From NCBI RefSeq assembly GCF_017356265.1, contig NZ_JAFNAW010000007.1, forward strand, positions 34,898 to 98,897: 64,000 bases of DNA. The letters run 5' to 3'. Shown here one piece after another: positions 1 to 9,326 of the stretch. The position numbers and the translations under genes were made by a program. The notes beneath the pieces were generated by a model, which was not told where the DNA came from, did no database searches, and saw only the letters and a program-made list of their open reading frames with translations. The DNA comes from Paracoccus fontiphilus (GTDB taxonomy: Bacteria; Pseudomonadota; Alphaproteobacteria; Rhodobacterales; Rhodobacteraceae). Within the stretch, counting starts at the first letter, position 1; each line of letters opens with the position of its first letter.

Positions 1-469
1 TTTTCGCGATCTCGACGATCTGCTGCTGGCCGACACGCAGGTCGCCGACCATCGTGTCGGGGTCGATATCGTGTTCCAGCCGCCGCATCAGCCCGCGCGT
101 GGCCTCGCGCTGCGCGGCGGTGTCGATGTCGATGCGGCCGCGCGTGATCTCGCGGTTGATGAAGATGTTTTCCGCGACCGTCATGTTCGGGAACAGGTTC
201 AGTTCCTGGAACACGATGCCGATGCCGTGGCGGCGCGCGTCGTCGGTGCCGTTCAGATGCACCGGCTTGCCGTCCATCAGGATCTGGCCTTCGGTCAGTT
301 GCTCGACCCCGGCGATGACCTTCATCATCGTGGACTTGCCCGCGCCGTTTTCGCCCACCAGCACGTTGACCGCGCCCATGCGCAGGTCGAAGTCCACGCC
401 CTTCAACGCGCGGGTGCCGGGATAGACCTTGGTGCCGCCCCGGATCTGAAGGCCGATGGGGTGCGTCAT
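1..469 (-). CDS. sugar ABC transporter ATP-binding protein (partial)
   Basis: This is the N-terminal part of an RbsA/XylG-type ATPase that would power sugar uptake at the inner membrane; the rest runs off the left edge. Translation of the minus strand starts MTHPIGLQIRGGTKVYPG and continues to a Walker A motif (GENGAGKST), a Q-loop segment (GIVFQELNLFPNMT) and the GDLRVGQQQIVEIAK stretch near the cut end. The second nucleotide-binding domain expected for this family, the signature motif and Walker B are outside the window. The ATG at 467-469 overlaps the stop of the upstream lipoprotein gene as ATGA, indicating translational coupling. With the binding protein and DUF2291 lipoprotein it forms one transport operon; the permease is presumably further left. 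Confidence 0.9.
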   Translation of the reverse strand, partial: MTHPIGLQIRGGTKVYPGTRALKGVDFDLRMGAVNVLVGENGAGKSTMMKVIAGVEQLTEGQILMDGKPVHLNGTDDARRHGIGIVFQELNLFPNMTVAENIFINREITRGRIDIDTAAQREATRGLMRRLEHDIDPDTMVGDLRVGQQQIVEIAK

Positions 470-1101
470 GGCTGGACGTCCAGAACGGTCGGGACGACCA
501 GGATCGGATCGGTGGCGCTGCGCAGGGTGGTCGCGCCCTCGAAGCGGACGGTCTTGCCGGTCAGGTCGCCCTCGGGCAGCGTGATCGCGGCGTGCGTCCG
601 GTCGTTCAGCGCGCGGGCAAGTTTTGCGAATTCGATCTGATCGCGATAGTCGGTGAAGACGATGAAGTCTGCCGAGTCGCGCAGCGCGGTGCCCTTGATG
701 ACCGGGCCAAGCTGGATCGTCACGTCGGCCTGCCCGTCGCCGGTCGCGTCCAGCGTCAGGGTGGCCGCTCGGGATTCGCGATTGGCCTCGATTACGGTGC
801 CCTGGCCCTTGACCAGGAAGTTCCACGGGCTGCCCTCGGCTTGCGGGCGGATGCCGTGGGCCTTGCCCGCCGCCTCATACCCGCCGTGCAGGGCGCTTGT
901 CAGCACGGGCAGGTCGATGGCCTTCCCGCTGACATAGGGGACCAGTTGGCTGTCATAGACCTCGGCAGCCTTTGCAGCCATGCGGTCTTCGTCGGTCTGG
1001 GACGCCGCATTCTCGCTGCCGGGTTCGGGATTGGGGACGATCTTGCAGGCGCCAAGCGCCACGGCCAGCGACAGGCCAAGGATCGCGGTCATCGCGCGCA
1101 T
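466..1101 (-). CDS. DUF2291 family periplasmic lipoprotein
   Basis: A 211-residue protein with a lipoprotein signal: MRAMTAILGLSLAVALGAC, where LGAC is the lipobox and the cysteine would be lipidated. The remainder (asparagine/serine-rich linker, then a beta-rich domain) matches my recollection of DUF2291 proteins, which are commonly encoded between RbsB-like and RbsA-like genes. Their exact role is not established; an accessory transport role is inferred from context. I chose the start at 1101 because a GGAG lies about 8 bases upstream and it places the signal peptide at the N terminus; the frame stays open further upstream but that extension is proline/arginine-rich and unlikely. It overlaps the ATPase gene by four bases. 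Confidence 0.8.
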   Translation of the reverse strand: MRAMTAILGLSLAVALGACKIVPNPEPGSENAASQTDEDRMAAKAAEVYDSQLVPYVSGKAIDLPVLTSALHGGYEAAGKAHGIRPQAEGSPWNFLVKGQGTVIEANRESRAATLTLDATGDGQADVTIQLGPVIKGTALRDSADFIVFTDYRDQIEFAKLARALNDRTHAAITLPEGDLTGKTVRFEGATTLRSATDPILVVPTVLDVQP

Positions 1102-1129
1102 CAGCGGGACTCCGAGGGGGAGGGGAAAG

Positions 1130-1153
1130 CGGCCCGGCTTGGGTGCCGGGCCG
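1130..1153 (-). terminator. intra-operon hairpin after the binding-protein gene
   Basis: A perfect 9-bp inverted repeat (CGGCCCGGC / GCCGGGCCG) with a 6-base loop lies between the binding-protein stop and the lipoprotein gene. On the minus strand it is followed by CTTTCCCC, a weak T tract. Such hairpins behind binding-protein genes typically stabilise that message or attenuate the downstream genes; here the function is inferred. Confidence 0.55.
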
Positions 1154-1159
1154 ATGGGA

Positions 1160-2119
<960 letters not shown>

Positions 2120-2177
2120 TCAGCCGGTTTTGCGCCGGTTCCTCTCTGACCGTTTCAAGCTGCGGGGGAATCGTCAT

Positions 2178-2204
2178 CCTGTCAACAGGTATGACAAGAT
2201 AACG
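2178..2204. promoter_or_regulatory. candidate operator, copy 1
   Basis: The gap between the binding-protein gene and apnO contains CCTGTCAACAGG (5-bp arms, 2178-2189) running into GGTATGACAAGATAAC (2189-2204). The latter recurs with 13 of 16 bases identical at 3089-3104 in the apnO/oiaK divergent region. Position upstream of the transporter genes and recurrence suggest a shared regulator site; no regulator gene for it is visible in the window. Confidence 0.45.
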
Positions 2205-2216
2205 ATTGCCGGTTTG

Positions 2217-3047
2217 TCAGGTGATGCGTTCGATGCTGGCCGCGACCTCGTCCCATTCCAGCACCTTCTTCCAGTCGTCGCGCATCAGCATGGGGATGCC
2301 GAACTCGATCGCCTTGTTGCACGCGTCCGAGAACTGGCCCTGCCGTTCCTCGAAGATCACCGCGCCCAGGATGTTCATGTGCCCCAGCAGGAAGTCGCGG
2401 GCGCATTCCTTGCTGACGCCGCTGCGGGCCACGACCTCGTCCATGGCCTCGCGCATCACCATCAGCAGCGAGGCGCAGACGGTTTCCGACAGGCCCGGTT
2501 CCAGCATGGCCATCTGCTTGACGGTGACTTCGTAGCTGCGGGTGACGGGGGCATAGATGGCGCGGGCGATGCGGTCGCCCAGTTCGTAATGCTCGCGCGG
2601 GCCTTGCATCAGGGCGTTGACCACGCCCTGCTTGGCCGCGACGCCGCCGAAATGGTCGGCGCGGCCTTCCGGCGTGTCCTCGTCGTTGAAGATCGGCGGG
2701 TGGCAGGGGTGGGTCACGAAATAGGTGATGTCGGCGCGTTCCGGCAGGTGGCCCGCGAAGGGGGCTGCGGCGTCCAGGATCACGATCATCGTGCCGGGCG
2801 CGACCTGTGGCACGACGGATGCGGCAACCTTCCGGATGACGGTGTCGGGGACGGCCAGGATCACCACCTCGGCGCCTTCCAGCGCGGTGGCGGCATCGAC
2901 GGTGTCGAAGCCCAGTTCGGTCTTCAGCCGTTCGCGGCCTGCGTCGCTGACCTCGACATGGGCCACGTCGAAATCGGTCTTGGCCAGGTTCGTGGACAGG
3001 CGCACGCCCATCTTGCCACCCGCCCCGAACAGGGCAACCTTCGTCAT
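2217..3047 (-). CDS. apnO: D-apionate oxidoisomerase-like dehydrogenase
   Basis: A 276-residue NAD-binding protein of the 6-phosphogluconate dehydrogenase-like fold. It opens with MTKVALFGAGGKMGVRL, a classic dinucleotide site (GAGGKMG), and carries VTHPCHPPIFNDED in the middle. The family known as ApnO converts D-apionate to 3-oxo-isoapionate, with migration of a hydroxymethyl group. I assign it from the sequence look and because a DUF1537 kinase and a RuBisCO-like protein, the next two enzymes in that pathway, are encoded divergently next door. The start at 3047 has GAGGAGGAG upstream; the open frame extends far beyond but without a better start. Alternatives include another threonate/erythronate-type dehydrogenase. 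Confidence 0.75.
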   Translation of the reverse strand: MTKVALFGAGGKMGVRLSTNLAKTDFDVAHVEVSDAGRERLKTELGFDTVDAATALEGAEVVILAVPDTVIRKVAASVVPQVAPGTMIVILDAAAPFAGHLPERADITYFVTHPCHPPIFNDEDTPEGRADHFGGVAAKQGVVNALMQGPREHYELGDRIARAIYAPVTRSYEVTVKQMAMLEPGLSETVCASLLMVMREAMDEVVARSGVSKECARDFLLGHMNILGAVIFEERQGQFSDACNKAIEFGIPMLMRDDWKKVLEWDEVAASIERIT

Positions 3048-3088
3048 CTCGCTCTCCTCCTCGCAAGGAATCGATCCTTGCCAAACTG

Positions 3089-3104
3089 GTATGATGAGAT
3101 AATA
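3089..3104. promoter_or_regulatory. candidate operator, copy 2
   Basis: GGTATGATGAGATAAT lies in the 87-base divergent region between apnO and oiaK and matches 13 of 16 bases of the copy at 2189-2204. It sits about 30 bases before the oiaK start, where a repressor would block initiation of either arm. The regulator is unknown. Confidence 0.45.
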
Positions 3105-3134
3105 AGAACGGAAAGCTGTCAAGGGAGGATGGCG

Positions 3135-4493
3135 ATGTCCGACGCGCCTTGGGTGACATGGCTGGGTGACGATTTCACCGGATCGGCCGCGGTGATGGAG
3201 GTGCTGCAGTTCGCGGGCCTGCCCTCGGTCCTGTTCACCGACATTCCCCCGCCCGATCTGGCGGCGCGCTTTGCTGGGTGCCGGGGCATCGGCATAGCCA
3301 CGACCGCGCGCAGCCACGATCCGGCCTGGATGGCGCGGAACCTGCCGCCTCTGCTGGACTGGCTGGATGGCCTGGGCGCGCCGATCCTGCATTACAAGAT
3401 CTGCTCGACCTTCGACTCGGCGCCTGACAGCGGCTCCATCGGCGCGGCCATCGAGATCGGCTTGCGCACCCGTCCCGCCCGCGCCGTGCCGCTGCTGACG
3501 GCCGCGCCGCAGATGCGGCGGTACCAGGCCTTCGGGCACCTGTTCGCCGGCACGCTGGACGGAGTGTTCCGGCTGGACCGCCACCCGGTCATGTCGCGCC
3601 ATCCTGTCACGCCCATGTCCGAGTCCGACCTGCTGCGGCATCTGGCGGCGCAGACGGACCTGCCCTCGGCGTTGATCGACCTTGAGGGCCTGGCCGATCC
3701 GCAGGCGGCGCTGCGGTCCGCCCTGGCGACGGGCGCGCGCATTCTGTCCATCGACAGCATGGACGCGGTCAGCGAAGCCGCGGCCGGGCGGCTGATCTGG
3801 GAAAACCGCGCAGACCTGGGCTTCGTGGCGGGCAGCCAGGGCGTCGAATATGCCCTGGTGCGGCACTGGCAGGACAGCGGCGCGATCCCGCGCGTCGATG
3901 CGCCGGGCGCGGCGGCGCGGGCCGGCCGGATCGCGGCGGTGTCGGGATCGGTCTCGCCCACCACCGCGCGGCAACTGGACTGGGCCGGGCGGAACGGATT
4001 CGCGCTGCTGCCCTTCGACGCGCGCGCCGTGACCGGCAGCGATGCCGACATGGCGGCCGAGGAACGGCGGCTGACCGGGGCCGCCATTGCCGCGGCAGCC
4101 GCGGGCCAAAGCCCGCTGGTCCATTCGGCTTCGGGCGAGGGGCCGCAGGTCGAGGCCTATCGCGCGGCCCTGGCCCGCGGCGGCATGGACCCGGCCACCG
4201 CCAACCGCCGCATCGGCGAGGCGCTTGGCCGCATCCTTGACGCCACGCTGCGCGAAACGGGAATCCGCCGTGCGGTGATCTCGGGCGGCGACACGTCAGG
4301 CCACGGGATGCGGCAGCTTGGGCTGTCCGCGCTTGTCGCGGTGGCGCCGACGATCCCCGGCGCCGCGCTGTGCCAGGCCTTCGGGAACGGACCCCATGAC
4401 GGCCTGGAAATCGCCCTGAAGGGCGGTCAGATGGGGTCCGAGGATTACTTCGGCTGGGTCCGCGACGGCGGCGGCACAAGGAGAAAGCCATGA
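3135..4493 (+). CDS. oiaK: DUF1537 four-carbon acid kinase family, probable 3-oxo-isoapionate kinase
   Basis: A 452-residue DUF1537 (OtnK-like) kinase. The N-terminal signature TWLGDDFTGSAAVME is the substrate-side DDxTG motif; the C-terminal nucleotide-binding part carries VISGGDTSGHGMRQLG and the late ALKGGQMGSEDYF. In the D-apionate route this family phosphorylates 3-oxo-isoapionate to the 4-phosphate. An ATG at 3129 is also in frame, but AAGGGAGG at 3121-3128 gives normal spacing only to the ATG at 3135. The stop overlaps the next gene as ATGA, so kinase and RuBisCO-like protein are coupled. Substrate assignment rests on neighbours; the family also includes threonate and erythronate kinases. 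Confidence 0.8.
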   Translation: MSDAPWVTWLGDDFTGSAAVMEVLQFAGLPSVLFTDIPPPDLAARFAGCRGIGIATTARSHDPAWMARNLPPLLDWLDGLGAPILHYKICSTFDSAPDSGSIGAAIEIGLRTRPARAVPLLTAAPQMRRYQAFGHLFAGTLDGVFRLDRHPVMSRHPVTPMSESDLLRHLAAQTDLPSALIDLEGLADPQAALRSALATGARILSIDSMDAVSEAAAGRLIWENRADLGFVAGSQGVEYALVRHWQDSGAIPRVDAPGAAARAGRIAAVSGSVSPTTARQLDWAGRNGFALLPFDARAVTGSDADMAAEERRLTGAAIAAAAAGQSPLVHSASGEGPQVEAYRAALARGGMDPATANRRIGEALGRILDATLRETGIRRAVISGGDTSGHGMRQLGLSALVAVAPTIPGAALCQAFGNGPHDGLEIALKGGQMGSEDYFGWVRDGGGTRRKP

Positions 4494-5746
4494 CCGACCA
4501 TATCCGCGTCACCTACCGCATCGAGACTCCGGGCAGCATCGAGGCGATGGCGCAGAAGATCGCCGCCGACCAGTCCACCGGCACCTTCACCGAACTGCCC
4601 GGAGAGACCGAGGCCCTGAAGGCCCGATACGCCGCGCGCGTCGAACGGATCGAGCCCCTGCCCGACGCAGACCGCCCCGGCTTTCCGTCTGACGCGCCCG
4701 GCCCTTTCCACCGCGCCGACGTGACGGTCGCCTGGCCGCTCGACGCCATCGGCACCGACATCGCCGCGCTGATGACGATCACCGTGGGCGGGGTCTACGC
4801 CGCGCGCGGGCTGACCGGCGTGCGCGTCATGGACTTCGATCTGCCGCCCGCCTTTGCCTGCCACCCGGGACCGCAATTCGGGATCGCCGGTTCCCGCCGC
4901 CTGATGGGCGTGCCGGAAGGCCCGATGATCGCGTCGATCATCAAGCCGTCCCTGGGCCTGTCGCCCGAGGATACGGCGCAGGTCGTCCAGACCCTGTGCG
5001 AGGCGGGGGTGGATTTCATCAAGGACGATGAAAAGCTGATGTCGCCCGGCTATTCGCCGCTGTCCGCGCGGGTCGATGCGATCATGCCGGTGATCCAGCG
5101 CCATGCCGACCGGACGGGCAAGAAGGTCATGTATGCCTTCGGCATTTCCTCGGCCGATCCTGACCGGATGATGCGCGACCATGACCATGTCGTGGCCCAT
5201 GGCGGCAATGCGGCGGTGGTCAACATCAACTCGGTCGGGCATGGCGGCATGGCGTTCCTGCGCAAGCGGTCGGCCTTGTGCCTGCACGCGCACCGCAACG
5301 GCTGGGACATCCTGACCCGCCACCCGGCCTTGGGGATGGAGTTCCGCGCCTATCAGAAGATCTGGCGCCTGCTGGGCGTCGATCAGTTCCAGATCAACGG
5401 GATACAGGCGAAGTACTGGGAACCCGACGACAGTTTCGTCCGATCGTTCCATGATGTGATGACGCCGATCTTCTCGGATGCGGACCGGCCGCTGCCGGTG
5501 GTCTGTTCCGGTCAATGGGGCGGGCAGGCGGTCGAAACCTATCGACGCACGGGCCAGACGCTGGACCTGATGTATCTGGGCGGAGGCGGCATCCACGGTC
5601 ATCCGGGCGGCCCGGCGGCAGGGGTGCGGGCGATCCGCCGGGCCTGGCAGGCTGCGGCCGACGGGGAAACGCTGCGTGACGCGGCCAGGGACAGCCCGGA
5701 TCTGGCGGCATCGCTGGCGAAATGGGGTCGGGACGATGACCGCTGA
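4490..5746 (+). CDS. oiaX: RuBisCO-like protein, probable 3-oxo-isoapionate-4-phosphate transcarboxylase/hydrolase
   Basis: A 418-residue form IV RuBisCO homologue. The large-subunit core is recognisable: IIKPSLGLSPEDTA with K152 in the position of the RuBisCO catalytic lysine, then FIKDDEKLMSPGY with K178, D180 and E181 corresponding to the carbamylated lysine and two metal ligands, and the phosphate-site LMYLGGGGIHGHPGG near the C terminus. Loop 6 differs from true RuBisCO (CSGQWGGQAVETY), arguing against CO2 fixation. Known apionate-pathway members split or decarboxylate 3-oxo-isoapionate 4-phosphate; the split reaction yields 3-phosphoglycerate and glycolate. I cannot separate the transcarboxylase/hydrolase from the decarboxylase subgroup by eye. 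Confidence 0.75.
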   Translation: MTDHIRVTYRIETPGSIEAMAQKIAADQSTGTFTELPGETEALKARYAARVERIEPLPDADRPGFPSDAPGPFHRADVTVAWPLDAIGTDIAALMTITVGGVYAARGLTGVRVMDFDLPPAFACHPGPQFGIAGSRRLMGVPEGPMIASIIKPSLGLSPEDTAQVVQTLCEAGVDFIKDDEKLMSPGYSPLSARVDAIMPVIQRHADRTGKKVMYAFGISSADPDRMMRDHDHVVAHGGNAAVVNINSVGHGGMAFLRKRSALCLHAHRNGWDILTRHPALGMEFRAYQKIWRLLGVDQFQINGIQAKYWEPDDSFVRSFHDVMTPIFSDADRPLPVVCSGQWGGQAVETYRRTGQTLDLMYLGGGGIHGHPGGPAAGVRAIRRAWQAAADGETLRDAARDSPDLAASLAKWGRDDDR

Positions 5747-5820
5747 GCACTGATAAAGATCAATGCAACCAATGTTGAAGCAGGGTCGTTGACGATTGCT
5801 TTAACTGCGGATGGACGCAT

Positions 5821-6987
5821 ATGCCCGGCTGGATCGTTGCGATATCCGACTTTTGCTCGCAAGTCCCGCCCAGCATTCCGGAAAACGTCCCGCAGGATGA
5901 TCTCTGGTCCCGCAGCATCCCCCCCATGCACAGGACGCGGCCCCGGCAGATCGACGTGACCGGCGGATACCTGGAACGTCTGCCGCTGGCCGCCGTCGCC
6001 AGCGGCGCCGTCGATCATGCCGAGATCTGGAGCTTTGCCGGCCGCGCCGGGGACTCGGACCGCGACCGGGGCCTTCCCGACGGCACGCCCGATCCCGGCA
6101 ACCCGGCCCTGACCCGGCGCGTGTTCCGCGCGGATGGCCCCGCCCCCTATGCCTCCGCCGAGGCGGTCGAGTTCATCCGGACGGTGGGCGCGCCCGACAT
6201 CCTGTGCGTCTGGGGCCTGGGCGTCGATGCGGCCCTGCTGGATGCCTGCGCCGCGTCGCTGAAGATCTACAATTCCATCGACGCGCCCGCCTTGCGCATT
6301 CCCGACGACCTGGCCTCGCGCTTCGACCTGTTCCTGACCGGCGCCGAGTGGCAGTCGCGAGAGATCGAGGCCCGCGTTCCCGGCGCGCGCACGCTGGTCC
6401 TGCCCATCGGCCCGGCCTTCGCGTCCGGCCGGACCTTCTTCCCGACCGGCGCCGACAAGGACCGCGACGTGGTCTATGTCGCCTGCGCGCAGCCCTACAA
6501 GCGGCACGACATCCTGTTTGACGCCATGGCGCGCCGCCCCGGCACGCGCGGCTTGCTGGTGGTGGGATACGGCCACCAGACGGACGAATTCCGCGACCGC
6601 GCCGCCCGCGAGGGGCTGGATCTTGAGATCATCGGCCCGCCCGGCGTCAGCCATGACGAGGTGAACCGCCAGATCAACCGTGCCCGCGTGGGCGTCGTCT
6701 GCGGCGAGGATGACGGCGCACCGGCGATCCTGACCGAATACCAGCTGGCGGGCCTGCCGGTTCTTGCCAATGCCCGGCTGTCCTGCGGGCTGCAGTTCGT
6801 GACGCCCGAAACGGGCATGACCGCCCATGAGGGCGCCGACTTCGCCGAGGCGCTGGACATGCTTCTGCGCGACCATGCCCGCTATGACCCGCGCCCCGTC
6901 GCGTTGTCGCGCTGGGGGTGGGAGCCCTCGGTGGCGATGCTTGCCGAAAAACTGACAGAAATCCGCAACGCAAGGATGGTGCGATGA
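5821..6987 (+). CDS. glycosyltransferase, GT4/GT1-like
   Basis: A 388-residue GT-B-type glycosyltransferase, the first gene of an overlapping five-gene string. The C-terminal Rossmann half contains VVYVACAQPYKRHDILFDAM and LVVGYGHQTDEF, followed by an acidic region GEDDGAPAILTEYQLAGLPV resembling the nucleotide-sugar binding EX7E segment (E in TEYQLAGLPV). No signal peptide or membrane segment is evident, so it is probably cytoplasmic. The start is uncertain: the ATG at 5821 has only a weak ribosome site and an alternative ATG lies at 5926. The stop overlaps the next start (ATGA at 6984-6987). Donor and acceptor are unknown. Confidence 0.75.
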   Translation: MPGWIVAISDFCSQVPPSIPENVPQDDLWSRSIPPMHRTRPRQIDVTGGYLERLPLAAVASGAVDHAEIWSFAGRAGDSDRDRGLPDGTPDPGNPALTRRVFRADGPAPYASAEAVEFIRTVGAPDILCVWGLGVDAALLDACAASLKIYNSIDAPALRIPDDLASRFDLFLTGAEWQSREIEARVPGARTLVLPIGPAFASGRTFFPTGADKDRDVVYVACAQPYKRHDILFDAMARRPGTRGLLVVGYGHQTDEFRDRAAREGLDLEIIGPPGVSHDEVNRQINRARVGVVCGEDDGAPAILTEYQLAGLPVLANARLSCGLQFVTPETGMTAHEGADFAEALDMLLRDHARYDPRPVALSRWGWEPSVAMLAEKLTEIRNARMVR

Positions 6988-9320
6988 ACGATGCCAAACC
7001 CCTCAGCCCCCTTGCGCTTGCGATCAGGCCCGCGCTGATCTGCTTTTCGCACCTTCGCTGGGATTTCGTGCTGCAACGTCCACAGCACCTGATGTCGCGC
7101 TTCGCCGACGAGTATCGCCTGTTCTTCTGGGAGGAGGCGATCCCCACCGACCACCATCTGCCCTACCTGGAATTCCATGCCTTCGAGGGCACCAGCGTCC
7201 AGTCGATCCGCCCCCGCGTCCCGGCCCGCTGGTCGCCCGAGGATCAGGCTCGTGCGCTGTCGGACCTGCTGGACCAGATGATGGGATTGGCGGGCATCCA
7301 TCGCCCGGTCCTGTGGTTCTACACGCCGATGATGTGGCCGATCGCGCGCCATGTCGATGCGGCCGCCATCGTCTATGACTGCATGGACGAACTTTCGGCC
7401 TTCCGCTTCGCCCCGCCCGAACTGGCCGTGAACGAGGACGCGCTGATGAAGGCCGCCGACGTGGCCTTCACCGGCGGCCATTCCATCTTCGAGGCGAAGG
7501 CCGGCCGCCACGCCAACATCCACCCCTTTCCGTCCTCGGTGGACACCGCTCATTTTGCCCGCGCGCGGGGCGGGTTGGCGGAACCCGGCGACCAGGCGGG
7601 GCTGCCCCGGCCCAGGCTGGGCTATTACGGCGTCATCGACGAGCGGCTGGACCTTGGCCTGATCGCCGCCCTGGCGCAGGCGTACCCGGATTGGTCCATC
7701 GTGATGATCGGTCCCCTGGCCAAGATAGGCCCCGAGGATCTGCCGCGCGCGCCCAACATTCATTGGTTGGGCCAGCGCGGCTATGACCAGTTGCCCGCCT
7801 ACCTGGGCGGCTGGGACGTGGCGCTGATGCCCTTTGCCATGAACGAGGCGACGCGCTTCATATCCCCGACCAAGACGCCGGAATACCTGGCGGGCGGGGT
7901 GCAGGTGGTCTCGACCCCCGTGCGCGACGTGGTGCGGCATTATGGCGACCTTGCCGCCGTGCGGATCGCCGCCGATGCGGGCGCCTTTGCCCGTGCCTGC
8001 GAGGCGGCGCTGGCCCAGCGCGACCGTCCCGCCGCCTGGCGCGACGCCGCCGACAGGATGCTTGCCGACGGAAGCTGGGACAGCACCTTCCGCCAGATGT
8101 CCGGACATCTGGACCGCGTCCTGGGCAAGCACCTGCCCTCGGCCTCGATCGTGAAGCTTCCGGCGCCCGCCATCCTGCGCGGCGCGAAAAAGCACGATGT
8201 GACGATCTGCGGCGCGGGCTTTGCCGGATCGGTTCTAGCCCGGCAATTCGCCGAGGTGTCGGGCAAGCGCGTGCTGCTGGTGGACAAGCGCGACCACGTC
8301 GCGGGCAATGCCTTCGACTGCCTGGACAGCGCGGGCATCCTGATCCACCGCTATGGCCCGCATATCTTCCACACCAACAGCGACGACGTGTTCGACTGGC
8401 TGGGCCGGTTCACGGCATGGCGCCCCTACGAACATCGCGTCCTGGCGCGCGTGGGGGACAAGTCGGTGCCGATGCCGATCAACCGCACGACGCTGAACGC
8501 GCTTTACGGCCTCGACATGCAATCCGAAGCCGAGGCCGAGGCCTTCCTGGCCCGCCAGGCGCAGCCGGTGAAGGACATCCGCACATCCCGCGATGTCGTG
8601 GTAAATGCAATCGGGACAGAGCTTTACGAGACATTCTTCCAGGGATACACGCGCAAGCAATGGGGCCTTGATCCCTCTCAACTCGACAAGTCCGTGACGG
8701 CACGGGTCCCGACCCGGACCAACACCGACGACCGCTACTTCACGGACAAGCATCAGGCCATGCCCCGAGAGGGTTACACCCGGATGTTCGAGCGGATTCT
8801 GGATCATCCCGGCATCGAGCTTGGGCTTGGCACCGACTTTCATGACCTGGAACCGGCGGACAAAGGCAGGCTGGTCGTCTATACCGGCCCCATCGACGCC
8901 TATTTCGGCCACCGCTTCGGCACGCTGCCTTACCGCAGCCTGCAGTTCCGGCACGAGACGCTGGACCAGCCGCAGTTCCAGCCCGTCGGCGTCGTGAACT
9001 ACCCGGCCGAGGACGTGCCCCATACCCGGATCACGGAATACAAGCACCTGACCGGGCAGACCCATTCCAAGACCTCGATCAGCTACGAATATCCCTCGGC
9101 CGAAGGCGATCCCTACTATCCCATTCCTCGGCCGGAAAACCACGAGTTGTTCCGCCGCTATGACGCTCTGGCCGCCGCCGAGCCGAACGTGATCTTCGCG
9201 GGCAGGCTTGGTAGCTATCGCTACTACAACATGGATCAGGTCGTGGGTCAGGCCCTGGCGATCCACCGGCGGCTGACCGCCCGGCAGCCCGCGGCGGAAG
9301 CAGCGGCGCCCCTGGCCTGA
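6984..9320 (+). CDS. fusion of glycosyltransferase and UDP-galactopyranose mutase
   Basis: A 778-residue two-domain protein. Residues 1 to about 400 form a GT-B glycosyltransferase of the TuaH-like kind (FSHLRWDFVLQRPQHLM near the start, YDCMDELSAF, SPTKTPEYLAGGVQVV for the donor site). Residues about 403 to 765 are a complete UDP-galactopyranose mutase: FAD site TICGAGFAGSVLARQFAE, YGPHIFHTNSDDVF, FFQGYTRKQWG, and the C-terminal GRLGSYRYYNMDQVVGQAL. The mutase interconverts UDP-galactopyranose and UDP-galactofuranose, so the fusion could make and directly use UDP-Galf. No stop or frameshift separates the halves. Mutases are usually separate proteins of about 370 to 400 residues, so this architecture is unusual. 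Confidence 0.88.
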   Translation: MNDAKPLSPLALAIRPALICFSHLRWDFVLQRPQHLMSRFADEYRLFFWEEAIPTDHHLPYLEFHAFEGTSVQSIRPRVPARWSPEDQARALSDLLDQMMGLAGIHRPVLWFYTPMMWPIARHVDAAAIVYDCMDELSAFRFAPPELAVNEDALMKAADVAFTGGHSIFEAKAGRHANIHPFPSSVDTAHFARARGGLAEPGDQAGLPRPRLGYYGVIDERLDLGLIAALAQAYPDWSIVMIGPLAKIGPEDLPRAPNIHWLGQRGYDQLPAYLGGWDVALMPFAMNEATRFISPTKTPEYLAGGVQVVSTPVRDVVRHYGDLAAVRIAADAGAFARACEAALAQRDRPAAWRDAADRMLADGSWDSTFRQMSGHLDRVLGKHLPSASIVKLPAPAILRGAKKHDVTICGAGFAGSVLARQFAEVSGKRVLLVDKRDHVAGNAFDCLDSAGILIHRYGPHIFHTNSDDVFDWLGRFTAWRPYEHRVLARVGDKSVPMPINRTTLNALYGLDMQSEAEAEAFLARQAQPVKDIRTSRDVVVNAIGTELYETFFQGYTRKQWGLDPSQLDKSVTARVPTRTNTDDRYFTDKHQAMPREGYTRMFERILDHPGIELGLGTDFHDLEPADKGRLVVYTGPIDAYFGHRFGTLPYRSLQFRHETLDQPQFQPVGVVNYPAEDVPHTRITEYKHLTGQTHSKTSISYEYPSAEGDPYYPIPRPENHELFRRYDALAAAEPNVIFAGRLGSYRYYNMDQVVGQALAIHRRLTARQPAAEAAAPLA

Positions 9321-9326
9321 CCGCTC

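Noticed and set aside
2217..5746. L-threonate/D-erythronate pathway instead of apionate.
   Set aside because: A DUF1537 kinase would fit, but the RuBisCO-like protein and ApnO-like N terminus fit apionate better, and no OtnC-like aldolase is present.
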